DNA of 64,000 nucleotides from Methylococcus capsulatus (lineage in GTDB: Bacteria; Pseudomonadota; Gammaproteobacteria; Methylococcales; Methylococcaceae): the NCBI RefSeq assembly GCF_036864975.1, contig NZ_CP104311.1, positions 908,001 through 972,000 of the forward strand, read 5' to 3'. This document shows positions 18,574 through 27,921 of the stretch, one piece after another (positions within the stretch are counted from its first letter, which is position 1; every line of letters starts with the position of its first letter). The position numbers and the translations under genes are program-made. A model generated the notes under the pieces. The model searched no databases. It was not told the DNA's origin and was given only the letters and a program-made list of their open reading frames with translations.

Positions 18574-20224
18574 ATGCCCTTGCTAAATGCCATAGAGTCC
18601 ACCGTCGCACGCACGAGGAAGACGATTCGGCGACGAATCGCGGCATCGTGGCAGTACGGGTATAGAGCCAAATACCGGCTTGCACAATGGGGGCTTCGAT
18701 ATGGCAGCATTGTACTTGCTGCGGTTCTACTCCTTCTCGTATCCGCCAGCGCTTATCTGTCGCCGGCTCTCCAAACTGTGCTTGGGGAGCACTACGCGAC
18801 AGAACAGGCGATCGAGGGGCTGCGCGGCCTGATTCTAAACACGGGAACCGCGCTGATAGGTGCGGCCGCCATTGTGACATCGCTCGTACTGTTCGCCATG
18901 CAGGTAAACATCGAGCGCATGCCTCACGGGTTATTTCGCCGCCTGAGTGCAGATCCGAAGCTGCTCGGCGCGTTTGCGTTGGCATTCCTCCTGGCAATCG
19001 GCGTCGCATCGCTCTCCACGTTCGTGGATCAGACCCGGCTGGCGTACGTCGTGCTCGCGGCCTCATGGGCGATCGTATTCATACTGATCTCGTTCATGTA
19101 CGCCTATCGGCGCGCCTTGGTCCTCATCAATCCCTTGCAGCAACTCGGCATACTCATTCAAGACACCCGGAAGGAATTGCGGACCTGGGCTCGGCGGGCT
19201 CAGCGGGCAATGCCACTCCTTGAGCGCGAAGAACCTGCAAGTGCCACGTCGTCACCCACGGACTCCACGCATGACTTGGCCCGTAGGGTCTTCTTCCAGA
19301 TCAACAATCGATGGACCGATGGCGCGAAACGAGCGATCCGACATGCAATGTCGTTTGCTCGGCGCTATGCAGAGCAAGGGGATTATGAAGTTTCCGGCGC
19401 GGCGCTGAACGCTGTCGTCGGCATCAATGCTGCATACATCGAGTCCAAGGGGAAAACTTTCTACGCCAATAACCCATTTGTCGACAACCCTCTTTCTAGC
19501 GACAGCTTCTTCAACGACACACTGGAGCACCTGCGGCAAAACGCCCAGAGTGGGATTACGCGCCGGGATGAGCAGCAAATCGAACAGACATTGCAAGCTA
19601 TGGCTGCGCTTGTTCAGGTGTATCTGGGCATCGATTACTCGAGCCCATATGCTGCAAAAAGCCACGCACAACTCGCCGCAGGATACCTTGCGAGCGCGGT
19701 ACAGACCGTGGTTCCTCACGATATGGCCGATGTTCTGCTGGAGGGACAACGGCTGATGGGGCAGTCTGCGCGATATATCCTCGCCCATGGAGATCCTAAC
19801 GACATAGCGGTACTCAGCGAAAAGATTGCTTTGGTCGCGTGCACTGGCTGCGCGAAAGAGGATTACCGCCCAGTTACGATGGAAGGCATGACGCAGCTTG
19901 CGAATCTGACTTTCGACCTCCTTCGATCCAGGAACCACGACATCCATTTCGCGGTTGGAGAAATCCGCCGAGACGTGGCCTTGGTTGCGAAGTTGTTTCT
20001 TAAGGTGCCAGATGCACCTCTATCGAGCAGCCATAGCACATTCCTGGGGCCGTACTACTCGTCGACGAGCATGCAGAGCTTGAGGGCGCGGCTTACGGCC
20101 TTGGCAAACGCGATCTCTGAAGCGCAACCGGACAATGCGGACGTCCAATCGATCATACGGAACATTGAGCGTTGGGCTGACGGCCTCTACCAAACGGAGA
20201 AGGAGTTACTTCTCGCAGCCGTAC
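18574..20224 (+). pseudogene. DUF2254-like four-helix membrane protein, 5' part, split by the prophage
   Basis: About 550 host-encoded residues remain. Four hydrophobic segments occur near residues 43-62, 84-108, 128-150 and 154-177, including ALIGAAAIVTSLVLFAMQ. A long soluble helical C-terminal domain follows, as in DUF2254 membrane proteins. It begins nine bases after the brxA-like stop with no clear ribosome site, so it looks like the last gene of the BREX operon. The prophage enters at 20225. The present open frame runs 41 bases into phage DNA and stops at 20263-20265, giving a foreign tail of about 13 residues. The gene resumes in frame at 63604. Confidence 0.8.
20219..20224. repeat. 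Left target-site duplication CCGTAC
   Basis: CCGTAC immediately precedes the TGAAG end of the prophage and recurs at 63604-63609 immediately after the CTTCA end. Joining the host sequence through one copy restores an open frame (...LLAAVQEKSHF...). Confidence 0.92.
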
Positions 20225-20235
20225 TGAAGGGGAGT

Positions 20236-20266
20236 GAGATAAATGAACGGGAATGTGTGAGATAAA
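20236..20266 (+). promoter_or_regulatory. Left-end transposase binding sites (two tandem copies)
   Basis: GAGATAAA occurs at 20236-20243 and 20259-20266, 23 bp apart, the first 11 bp from the element end. The right end holds the mirror arrangement. Identical distances at both ends argue that these are recognition sites for the MuA-type transposase, by analogy with Mu end sites. Confidence 0.75.
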
Positions 20267-20343
20267 CGGGAAGAACAGGGATGAAGAAGGAAGAAACGGA
20301 ACGTCAAAACGAAAAAACGTTTCACACGACGCAACAACACAAA

Positions 20344-20880
20344 TCAGCCGATCGCGGCCTGAATGTGCTCCTCAAGAATCGCGGCGATCTCTTCCCGGTC
20401 GGCATCGGACAAGCCGACAAACGGCCTCGCTGGGATATCGCCCCAGGGAATCGGATGTCCTTTCTTTGAGCCGGCATGGCGCCTGAAGTCGTTCTTGTCG
20501 TACTTCAAACGCGACAGCTGGTAGTACCTTCCGAACTCGCCCATCGCCGCACCGAACTGATGAACAGCCCCGTAGATCCTGTCGGTGCCGAACAGCAGGC
20601 CATCGTCCTCGATCTGGTAGTGAAGGGAATTGCGCAGATGCCCTTCGAGCACCAGCACCTTGTCCTGGTGTTGTGGCTTGATAGCGCGGTAGGACTCTGA
20701 CAGCGGCGCCCACTTCGAGCCATCCGGCGCTTCCCCCGCGGCGAAGCGTTCATCGTGGGACCGCTCAAGATAAGCGCCGATGTCACGGAGCGCGGCTTCC
20801 GGATTGCCGATCAGGCGCGCCAATTCCGCCAGGGCCGTCCTCGCGTTTTCGTCATCGACCCGAATGAACGTGCCGGCCAT
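20344..20880 (-). CDS. Phage virion morphogenesis protein (Mu gpG type), intact copy
   Basis: 178 residues. Landmarks are DIGAYLERSHDERFAAGEAPDGSKWAPL, GAVHQFGA and GDIPARPFVGLSDAD, diagnostic of the gpG/tail-completion family. Mu gpG acts late in head-tail joining. It is the last gene of the leftward late arm, 119 bp from the phage left end. In Mu the protease gene follows gpG; here the phage simply ends. A second, diverged and broken gpG lies at 43723-44247 on the opposite strand, directly before the protease. Confidence is high for the family. Confidence 0.88.
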   Translation of the reverse strand: MAGTFIRVDDENARTALAELARLIGNPEAALRDIGAYLERSHDERFAAGEAPDGSKWAPLSESYRAIKPQHQDKVLVLEGHLRNSLHYQIEDDGLLFGTDRIYGAVHQFGAAMGEFGRYYQLSRLKYDKNDFRRHAGSKKGHPIPWGDIPARPFVGLSDADREEIAAILEEHIQAAIG

Positions 20881-20886
20881 CGCGAC

Positions 20887-21219
20887 TCAGTAGGTCACAG
20901 TGACATCAGGAAAACCATCGAGACCATGGGGTTCAGAATCCTCGATCACCGGGTACGCTGCAGCCAAATCAGGCGGCAGCTTCCATGTGTAACCCAAAAG
21001 CGCAGCGAACTCGGTACGGTTCCGTAGCGGATCGGTCGCTCTAATCGAGCTCGGGATGGGGTGGCAGCCGATGTAGCCCTGCTTCATTACATAATCCGCC
21101 ATCTCTTGCACGATGGCTGCATCAGGTCCGCGAACTTCGCCCGTCTCTTCATCCCAAGAAAATTCGATAGGGTCGAAAGCTCTTGGAGTCATCGGTTCAA
21201 GACGAAAATCACGGAACAT
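20887..21219 (-). CDS. Hypothetical phage protein between gpF and gpG
   Basis: 110 residues, acidic (SWDEETGEV, VIEDSEPHGLDGFPDVTVTY), with no membrane segment and no domain I recognise. It overlaps the end of the gpF gene by 11 bases and stops six bases before gpG starts, so it is read in the same late operon. It includes GCHPIPSSIRATDPLRNRTEFAALLG. The position suggests a head or head-tail accessory role, but no function can be given. Confidence 0.6.
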   Translation of the reverse strand: MFRDFRLEPMTPRAFDPIEFSWDEETGEVRGPDAAIVQEMADYVMKQGYIGCHPIPSSIRATDPLRNRTEFAALLGYTWKLPPDLAAAYPVIEDSEPHGLDGFPDVTVTY

Positions 21220-22735
21220 AATGGAAGAGCACCCCTATCACCAAGTTGAACAACTCTCGATCACGAACCAATAATCTAGTAAAGCTAACCGCGTCGCGCG
21301 GCGCCAGCACGGTTTCAAACGCCATGGTCAAAACTTCTAGAGCGCCACGGCCATCGTATTCCTTCCCGAAATAGGGATCAATATAGTGATCCTCTCGGGC
21401 ACGTTCGTCTCTTCCGTAGGCAAGATCGGGTTTGAGGTCCTTCAGCCGTCGGAGCGGGTCGCCGTTGGTGCGCCGACGATGGAGCGCTTGAAACAGACCG
21501 TCCAGTTCCGGCATGGCCGACTGTAGACGGTGGGCCAGTTCATGAACCGCGCTGAATGGGTCATGACATCGGATATATCCAGCGTTGACGTCTCCCGGCA
21601 TCACACCGAACCCCTGTCTTTTCAGGTCGAGCATCTGGCCTCGGTAATCCCCTATCAGCGTCATGTGGAGGGCACGGGCCTCGGAATAGCGCCCATACAG
21701 CTTACCGAACGCATCGGCCTTACGCGTCCAACTATCCGGAAACTGGCGCGATGCCTCTTCCAGCAGGCGTTTCGCTTTGCTCCCGTTCGACCCATAGGGT
21801 GTCACGGCCGCAGCTGTCTGGGTTCCGACCTCCGTCTGCAGCACTTCTCGGAGCGCGGCGCGGAAATCCTCGGATGCCGTACCCGCCTTGCCTATCAACG
21901 CATCGGTCTTCAGGTTTCCGAGGCGGATCAATTCGTCCAGATCCTTCGATGTGATCCTGGGCGATAGCACCTCTTCCTTCAACTGTCGCCCAATCCCCGC
22001 CGGCAGCTTCGCCACCTTCCGCTCGATCTCCTTGCGCATCAGATCCGTGCGCGAGGCGCCCGGCGCGTAATCCCAGCCGGGATCGATGCCGTTCGGCACC
22101 CGGTGCACCTCGCCGGTCACCTTGTCCGTCCAGTCGTAGCTGCCATCGTCCGGCGGCGTATCCGGGCCGGTCTTGCCCATCCGTCGCAGATCCCGCTCGG
22201 CCAACGCGAACATCCGGCACTTGCAGCCCCAGCCGTTCGGCGGCCAATGGGTTTGCACCCAGGGGTCGTCGACGGCCATGACCAGTCCGTCCCAGCTCAC
22301 ATGCAGCGGACGCGGATGGGCGGATAGATCGGAGTGCTTGTACTCGAGGTACGGCCGCCATTGCTTGCCCGCCTGCACCTGCGCCCAGCGTCCGGCCTGG
22401 TAGGCGGTGCGCAGGTTGGTGTCGTAGATCAGCCGGGTGCGCCACGCGCGTCCGGCCGCTGTCGCTTCACCCTTCCAGCCCGTCCAGCCATGGCGGGCCA
22501 CGATCGCATCGAAATCCTTCCGGAATTCCGCCAGCGTCGTACCCTTGGACACCCCCTTGAGCACAGCTCCATGCAGGTCGGCCAGCAGATCGGCCTTGGC
22601 GGCGCCGGCCACCATGAAGCCGACGTCGTGCTCTTCCTTCCAGACATCCGCCCAGCGGTCGGTCGGGACCAGGTCTTTCCCGCGGAAGAACCGGATCGCC
22701 TCGTCGAATGGGAGAGAACCGTATTGCCCGGACAT
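21209..22735 (-). CDS. Phage head morphogenesis protein (Mu gpF / SPP1 gp7 type) with C-terminal HELAH domain
   Basis: 508 residues. Residues 1-190 are the gpF minicapsid family: PFDEAIRFFRGK at the start, RLIYDTNLRTAYQAGRW, and the HWPPNGWGCKCR metal-binding-like motif. Beyond the usual core the protein has a C-terminal extension with AVHELAHRLQSAMPEL (HELAH at 398-402), followed about 70 residues later by ALEVLTMAFE. That is the HExxH plus downstream Glu pattern of minimal zinc metallopeptidases. gpF proteins enter the head and some carry ejected or toxic C-terminal domains. The start overlaps the stop of the upstream gene by one base. Peptidase activity is inferred. Confidence 0.85.
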   Translation of the reverse strand: MSGQYGSLPFDEAIRFFRGKDLVPTDRWADVWKEEHDVGFMVAGAAKADLLADLHGAVLKGVSKGTTLAEFRKDFDAIVARHGWTGWKGEATAAGRAWRTRLIYDTNLRTAYQAGRWAQVQAGKQWRPYLEYKHSDLSAHPRPLHVSWDGLVMAVDDPWVQTHWPPNGWGCKCRMFALAERDLRRMGKTGPDTPPDDGSYDWTDKVTGEVHRVPNGIDPGWDYAPGASRTDLMRKEIERKVAKLPAGIGRQLKEEVLSPRITSKDLDELIRLGNLKTDALIGKAGTASEDFRAALREVLQTEVGTQTAAAVTPYGSNGSKAKRLLEEASRQFPDSWTRKADAFGKLYGRYSEARALHMTLIGDYRGQMLDLKRQGFGVMPGDVNAGYIRCHDPFSAVHELAHRLQSAMPELDGLFQALHRRRTNGDPLRRLKDLKPDLAYGRDERAREDHYIDPYFGKEYDGRGALEVLTMAFETVLAPRDAVSFTRLLVRDRELFNLVIGVLFHYVP

Positions 22736-23940
22736 CAGCCGATAACAGCCGGCAGCTCGATCGAATCGGCGTCCACCCCGGAGAACTCAACCCAGGGGCC
22801 GGCACCGCGTCGCACGTCGAAACGCGCCTTCGGATTGCGCGGGATCTCCAGCGTTGCAATACCGTTGGCATCGCTCAATGCTTTCATGACTTGCGCGGAA
22901 TACGCACCTTTTGATCCAACGGCATCGCGCATCCGAATCACGACTTCGACCCCCGCCACCGCTGCACCATGAACATCGTAGCAATACGCCAAGGCGACTG
23001 TTTTGGTGGGACCGGAGGGAGCCGGGATGGATATCACTGGGCCAGACGGTACGTTGTACACAATTCGATCGTTGATCGCCTGTACCTCGGAGGCGATCCC
23101 TGAGATCGTAGGGTCGGATGCGAGGTCTGCCGCTGTGATATACCCGGTTCCGACGGTGTCGTCAGTTGGAACTCCAACAGATACTCGGGCCGGAGGCGGG
23201 ACAGCCAGTGAACCGGTGTAGGCGGCGTCGCCGTAAACTGTGCCGGAACGGACGTTGGCCTGCGCTGGGACAACTAAGGCTGTTGGGCGGCATACCTCTA
23301 TCGTGCCGTCCTCAAGCACCACTTCAAATTTTCGGTGGGGCACATTAAGCATTCGACACCCACCGCTTGTGTTTACACCCACAGAGTAGTACGGCGCTGG
23401 CCCCGATAGGGCCTCTTCGTAGTAGGCGATAGTTGTAATAGCGACAGCGCCGATCCCAGTCGCTGCAAACCCAGCTCCGGAAATGGCGCGTTTCACCCAT
23501 GCCTTCCCCGTGCCGTAAACATAGAGCCCCACGGATGACTGACCAGAACCTCCGTAAACGTCGCCGATGATGTGCAGGTCACCCGCTACGCGATGGGTAA
23601 TGCCCATGATGTTTGTCCCCGTCCCTCCGTGCGAGTCTCCGACGATATAGGAAGTCTCTCCGGCAACGCCGGTATATTGCACGCACCCGTATTCGATCAG
23701 GAATTCCGATCCAGCGTAAATGTTCGCCGTTAGTGTCCGGTTGCCGGGTAGCTGGAATCGCCCGCCCTGTACCGCTCCGCCTGTCGCATCGTTCCGGACC
23801 TCCGCCAGCGTCCAATCGACGTCGATAACGATGGATTTGCCGTTCGCAACCGCGACGTCCCCCGGCCCAGGCACGACCCCACCAGCCCACGTTGCGGGGG
23901 CGCTGGCATTACCGTTCTGTGCCGCGAGGATGATGGCCAC
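22735..23940 (-). CDS. Fibre-like beta-structured phage protein
   Basis: 401 residues. The N-terminal half is Gly/Thr/Val-rich with repeated beta strands (PATWAGGVVPGPGDVAVANG, then GGRFQLPGNRTLTANIY), like G8-type or beta-helical surface proteins. The C-terminal 90 residues (VALAYCYDVHGAAVAGVEVV to LEIPRNPKARFDV) look like an Ig/carboxypeptidase-regulatory-like domain. It lies between portal and gpF, where Mu has no gene, so it is an added late gene. A head fibre or decoration role is a reasonable guess. I see no catalytic motif. Confidence 0.6.
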   Translation of the reverse strand: MAIILAAQNGNASAPATWAGGVVPGPGDVAVANGKSIVIDVDWTLAEVRNDATGGAVQGGRFQLPGNRTLTANIYAGSEFLIEYGCVQYTGVAGETSYIVGDSHGGTGTNIMGITHRVAGDLHIIGDVYGGSGQSSVGLYVYGTGKAWVKRAISGAGFAATGIGAVAITTIAYYEEALSGPAPYYSVGVNTSGGCRMLNVPHRKFEVVLEDGTIEVCRPTALVVPAQANVRSGTVYGDAAYTGSLAVPPPARVSVGVPTDDTVGTGYITAADLASDPTISGIASEVQAINDRIVYNVPSGPVISIPAPSGPTKTVALAYCYDVHGAAVAGVEVVIRMRDAVGSKGAYSAQVMKALSDANGIATLEIPRNPKARFDVRRGAGPWVEFSGVDADSIELPAVIG

Positions 23941-23943
23941 GGC

Positions 23944-24246
23944 TTAATACCCTCGGGCGGTGATAAACGCTTGGATGGCTGGGAGGATCGCTGCCATAGC
24001 AGCAGCCAGCACAGGATCGGTCTCGGCCTGTGCGTAGCAGGCACCAACGCCCTCCTGCCGAATGCCGGCAGGGTTGGTGTCTAGCGTGCCATCCGGGAGG
24101 TAGCGGTACGGAGTCAAGCGGAGCGACATCGCCCCCTCGATGTTGTTGGCGATGACGACAGGGGCGAGGGTAAGCTCAACCAAGTACTTGTCGTAGGGAA
24201 TCTCCGGATGTACGACCGTTGACGGTGAGGTTGCTAGGATAGGCAT
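23944..24246 (-). CDS. Hypothetical phage protein
   Basis: 100 residues from the ATG at 24246, chosen because GGAG lies seven bases upstream; an ATG at 24258 has no ribosome site. The sequence MPILATSPSTVVHPEIPYDK, EGAMSLRLTPYRYLPDG and a C-terminal Ala-rich helix (AAAMAAILPAIQAFI) resemble small proteins found beside phage fibre genes. It is probably an accessory of the 401-residue fibre-like protein that follows four bases later. Function unknown. Confidence 0.55.
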   Translation of the reverse strand: MPILATSPSTVVHPEIPYDKYLVELTLAPVVIANNIEGAMSLRLTPYRYLPDGTLDTNPAGIRQEGVGACYAQAETDPVLAAAMAAILPAIQAFITARGY

Positions 24247-24288
24247 GGGGTACTCCATTCAAAATTGCAATTAAGGTCGACGGCGATT

Positions 24289-25944
24289 TCATTCCCCCTG
24301 GCGGACTTCGAATTGCCCCGCCATTCGGGCCGCGAACATCCCCTGCGCCATGAATTCCGCGAAGTCGCGGGCGTCCATCGCGGCGAATAGAGACGGTAGC
24401 GACTCGCCGAATTCCGCCAGCGTCTGGCCGTCGGCAATCGCCTGGTAGAGCGCCGTGCGGATCGGATCGAGCAGCCCTTTTTCGATCAGCGGCTCGGCCT
24501 CTCGTCCGAGGCGCTCGACGTATTGGTCGACCACGTCGGGTGCCGGGTCGGCTTCGGCCAGATCAGCGCTGTTATTTCGCGGCGGAGCCGCTCCCACAGA
24601 GGCTGCCAACCCTCCCAGCCCCCCCTTATCAGGGGGGGGTGTTGTGGGAGCGGCTCCGCCGCGATCAAGGATTGGCAAGCTGCCGTTGTCCGGCGGCGGC
24701 GCAGGCTTCACTTCCTCCCACTCCCCGCCGTAGGTCTCCTTGACCTCTTTCAGGGTCGGCTTGTAGCCGATGTCGAACACGTTCTTGTCGCGTTCGGAGC
24801 GAGCCTTCAGGTCTTCCGGTTCTTCGACGTCGCGCCAGACCTTCGGGTAGGCCGCGCCGGGGTAGTTCCAGTCGACCAGCCAGCGAATGAAGGACCGGTT
24901 GGCCGACTCGCAGATCAGATCCGCATCGGCTTTGACCAGGTCGCGGCGGACGTCGGCGGCATTGCTCTCACCGCCCAGCCGGCCGGGCGTGGCGTCGGTG
25001 CTGCCGGTGTGGCCCAGCACCACCTTGCTGATCGCGGCGTTCATGCGGTCGTACAGCGCGGTGTAATCGGCGGTGCCGGAGCGGGCGGCTTCGATCAGCT
25101 CGATCTGCATGCCCTCGGGAATGATGACCCCGGAGTCGCGCTGGATCGCCCGTACCGCGGACAGCAGCCTGCGTTTTTCCGCATCGGTGGCGCCGGGCTG
25201 ATAGGTTCCCTTGCCGGTGGGCATACCGAACTTCTCCAGGAAGATCAGCCAGAACTTGATGTCGTTCTTTTTGAAGAAGGTTGGCCAATACAGCCAGTGT
25301 CCCAGTCCCAGGCCGTAGGGTTCGTCGTCGTGGTCGGCGCCGGTGGCGAACACCCAGAACTTGCGCTCGGGCATCAGCTCGCCCTGGGCGTTGCTGCCGG
25401 TCAGCAACCGCAGGCGAAAATCCCCGTCGAAGGCAAACCGGCGCCGGTCGCGCACCTTCACCGCATCCAGCACGATCTGGGCGCCGTCGCGCGCCCACAG
25501 GCACTCGGCCACCGCCCAGCCGTAGAACACCCCGTACAGCATCTTGTCGGTGCGCTGGTCCCAGCCGATGTGCTCGAGCTGGGCCTTGATGAAATCCGCA
25601 GCCTGCTTGTCGATCCGCTTGGTGCCGCCGGGTTCCACGTCCCATTCGGCGGAGGTCACGGCGCTGCGGCGCTGGCCGAACGAGGTTTGCACCTGGTCGT
25701 CGCGCAGCACCTCTGCGTAGACCTTCAGGTCCCCGCCCTTGGCCTGCAGGATTTCGTCCGAGGACGGCAGGATCATGTCCGGGTGGATGTAGCCGCGGGT
25801 GACGTCGCGACCGTCGTGGGTGGTCGCTATCTCGTCGAATTCCGGGCCGGCGGTCTCCGCCAGCTCGGCGAAGGGTGGCAAGGGCCTGCCGTGAGCGGAG
25901 TCGAATGGTGCGGCAGCTCGAGCGATGTAATCCCAGAATCCCAT
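24289..25944 (-). CDS. Phage portal protein (DUF935, Mu gp29 type)
   Basis: 551 residues. The N-terminus (GFWDYIARAAAPFD, IHPDMILPSSDEILQAKGGD, RRSAVTSAEWDVEPG) and the middle (GVFYGWAVAECLWA, LEKFGMPTGKGTYQPGA) are typical of DUF935 portals, the dodecameric DNA gate of the head. It lies between terminase and gpF as in Mu. Residues about 427-456 derive from an inverted pair of REP-like palindromes (24577-24664), giving RGGAAPT and VGAAPPRN flanking a Gly/Pro stretch. The frame is kept. The start is one base from the terminase stop. Confidence 0.9.
   Translation of the reverse strand: MGFWDYIARAAAPFDSAHGRPLPPFAELAETAGPEFDEIATTHDGRDVTRGYIHPDMILPSSDEILQAKGGDLKVYAEVLRDDQVQTSFGQRRSAVTSAEWDVEPGGTKRIDKQAADFIKAQLEHIGWDQRTDKMLYGVFYGWAVAECLWARDGAQIVLDAVKVRDRRRFAFDGDFRLRLLTGSNAQGELMPERKFWVFATGADHDDEPYGLGLGHWLYWPTFFKKNDIKFWLIFLEKFGMPTGKGTYQPGATDAEKRRLLSAVRAIQRDSGVIIPEGMQIELIEAARSGTADYTALYDRMNAAISKVVLGHTGSTDATPGRLGGESNAADVRRDLVKADADLICESANRSFIRWLVDWNYPGAAYPKVWRDVEEPEDLKARSERDKNVFDIGYKPTLKEVKETYGGEWEEVKPAPPPDNGSLPILDRGGAAPTTPPPDKGGLGGLAASVGAAPPRNNSADLAEADPAPDVVDQYVERLGREAEPLIEKGLLDPIRTALYQAIADGQTLAEFGESLPSLFAAMDARDFAEFMAQGMFAARMAGQFEVRQGE
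24577..24664. repeat. Inverted REP-like pair inside the portal gene
   Basis: GTGGGAGCGGCTCCGCCGCG appears at 24644-24663 and its near-perfect reverse complement at 24577-24597. Between them a C7/G8 hairpin (24619-24639) separates the arms. The same palindrome recurs in and near other phage genes (29234-29297, 33756-33776, 34213-34262, 47136-47193, 56699-56719). Confidence 0.9.
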
Positions 25945-25945
25945 C

Positions 25946-27358
25946 TCAATACCCCTCGAAGTCGTTCAGCCCGGACACGGTGCCGAAGCCGCGGTCGGTG
26001 AGGGCCAGCTCGTTTTCACCGGCGTCGATCACGGCACGACGGCCGCCGATGGATTGGAAGTCGATCGGTGCGACGGGCGAACTGGCGGCATTGAGTGCCA
26101 GGAAACAAGCCCAGGCGCGATCGGCGTGGCCGGCGCTGTCCGAGTCGGCGACGAATCGCGGGGCGCCGGTGGCGGAGGTCTCCTTCTTCAGCTTGTGCAG
26201 ATCGTTGCGGAGCTCCTGGTTCCCTTCCGGGATCCGGACCCGGCGGTCTTCGAATGCCTCCTTCCCCGTGGTTGCCAGCGCCAGTTTGTTGGGGCCGGTG
26301 AATAGAACGCCCTCAACGCGGCTGGTGCCGAAGCGGCGCTGTGCATCTTCGACAGGCTTCTCGCCCATCCCCGTCTGGTCCATGCAGCAGCGTATGACCC
26401 GGTAGCGATTGAACGCATCAGCCAGCAGCGCGTCCTGCTCAGCAAATGAAATACGTCGCCTGGCTAGAATCTCACGTGTCCAATACACATCGCCTACGGC
26501 CTCCAATACCCAAATCACGAACAGGTCGTTGCGCGCCGCGATGTCGACGCCGAGAAAACAAGGGCCGCCGGCATAGTGCTCGGGGATGCCGGCGTGGTCG
26601 TGCTCGACCGAATTGATCAGTTCGAATGACAGCCAGGCGGACGCTTCGTCCAGCCATTGCAGCTCGAATTCCTGCGCCCAGGCGTCCTCGTCGTTCAGCG
26701 CCGCCCGCATCTCCTCAATGTCGCGGGGCAGGCCATCCGCGACGGCCTGGTAGATGTCGACCACGTGGCGCGACCAGGCCGAGTCCTCGGCGGTCGACAG
26801 GTCGTAGAACTTGTTGCCTTTGCCGTTCGGCGTGCTGGTCACGCGCAGCTTGAATCCGGCGGAGATAACCGGAAACAGCGCCGTCCATATCTTGCGGGAA
26901 TCCTGGTGAAAGGCGAACTCGTCGAGAAAGACGTTGGCCGAGAAGCCGCGTGCGGTGTCCGGGTTGGCTGGCAGCGCGGTGATCTTGTTGACGATCTTCC
27001 CGCGATCGGTGAACACGACTTGCAGCGCTTTGCGTTTGATGCCCGAGTCGGCGTCGTACCACTCGACTTCTTCTTTGCCGACGCTCTTCGGATTAAGGAG
27101 AGCATTGGCAGACGTCATGTAGGATTCGAGGTGACGGAATACGCCTTCCTCCATCGCCTCGCGCGCTTGGCGTTCGCCGCGGGACAATATGACCCACGGC
27201 GAACGTTTGCCGGCTGCGGTCGCCTCTAACACATCATCGACCACTTCTAACGTGGTAGTGAAGGTCTTGCCGGTTTGCCTGGCGAAGCGGCCCAGCTTGA
27301 ACCGGGAACGATCTTTCAGCCAGCGCTGCTGGTAGGGGTAGAGGGTGACTGATGTCAT
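25946..27358 (-). CDS. Terminase large subunit (Mu gp28 type)
   Basis: 470 residues. YQQRWLKDRSRFKLGRFARQTGKT holds the Walker A-like motif near residues 23-32. VFLDEFAFHQD is Walker B, and CFLGVDIAARNDLFVIWVLE starts the RNaseH-like nuclease with its first Asp. This motor cuts and packages DNA into the head. It overlaps the small-terminase-like gene by four bases and is followed by the portal. No truncation is seen. Confidence 0.9.
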   Translation of the reverse strand: MTSVTLYPYQQRWLKDRSRFKLGRFARQTGKTFTTTLEVVDDVLEATAAGKRSPWVILSRGERQAREAMEEGVFRHLESYMTSANALLNPKSVGKEEVEWYDADSGIKRKALQVVFTDRGKIVNKITALPANPDTARGFSANVFLDEFAFHQDSRKIWTALFPVISAGFKLRVTSTPNGKGNKFYDLSTAEDSAWSRHVVDIYQAVADGLPRDIEEMRAALNDEDAWAQEFELQWLDEASAWLSFELINSVEHDHAGIPEHYAGGPCFLGVDIAARNDLFVIWVLEAVGDVYWTREILARRRISFAEQDALLADAFNRYRVIRCCMDQTGMGEKPVEDAQRRFGTSRVEGVLFTGPNKLALATTGKEAFEDRRVRIPEGNQELRNDLHKLKKETSATGAPRFVADSDSAGHADRAWACFLALNAASSPVAPIDFQSIGGRRAVIDAGENELALTDRGFGTVSGLNDFEGY

Positions 27359-27921
27359 ACCAGCCCGTAGACCTCCTGCCGGATGATCCGCAGGGTCTCG
27401 GCATCGAGCTTTCGAGCGCCCGGCACAGTGCCGGCCGCCTCCGCTTCAAGTCCAGCGATTTTCGACTCCAGCTCCTTTCTTAGAGACGACCGCCACTTCT
27501 TCATGGCAATGGTTGAGCGTGCCTGATCCGCATTGGCCCTATTTATCAGCGACAAGAGCTTGCCGTAGTCCTCCGGCGCCATGTCATCTCTCAGCTTTCG
27601 CAATCGATAAAGGAACCGGAGATTTTCTGCGGCGACAGCATCGTTCGTGGCGTCTTGAATCGACCCGTCGTCGTCGGCCGCCACGGATTTTGCGGCTTTG
27701 ATCGTATCCAGGATGACTCGTCGCTCGGCCATCTCGTTCTCGTATTCCTCCTTGAAATCGGCGCCGTGCCGGTGCAGTGCGGATGTACCGATGCTGTAGC
27801 CTTGCGACGCCAACCACTCTGACAGCCCGGCGTAGCCACCGAAACCGGACTCCACCAGTCGTGCGTTGAGCTCCTCACGGATTTCACGTGGCAGCTTATT
27901 GACCGCTTTGACGCGCGGCAT
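27355..27921 (-). CDS. DUF3486 phage protein (Mu gp27-like, small terminase role)
   Basis: 188 residues from the ATG at 27921, which overlaps the preceding stop as TGATG; a reading from 28029 adds an out-of-place N-terminus. MPRVKAVNKLPREIREELNARL and YSIGTSALHRHGADFKEEYE are typical of DUF3486. A helix-turn-helix-like start and long helices follow. It is placed directly before the large terminase, as in Mu-like phages, so it is the likely DNA-recognition subunit. That role is established for the position rather than shown here. Confidence 0.82.
   Translation of the reverse strand: MPRVKAVNKLPREIREELNARLVESGFGGYAGLSEWLASQGYSIGTSALHRHGADFKEEYENEMAERRVILDTIKAAKSVAADDDGSIQDATNDAVAAENLRFLYRLRKLRDDMAPEDYGKLLSLINRANADQARSTIAMKKWRSSLRKELESKIAGLEAEAAGTVPGARKLDAETLRIIRQEVYGLV

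Noticed and set aside
20311-20330. AAAACGTTTCAC near the left end as another activator palindrome or Mu-type end site
   Set aside because: Only the AAACGTTT core matches, no -10 at the expected distance, and fit to the Mu end consensus is partial.
24523-26001. 492-codon plus-strand frame
   Set aside because: Antisense to the well-supported portal gene; low-complexity composition.
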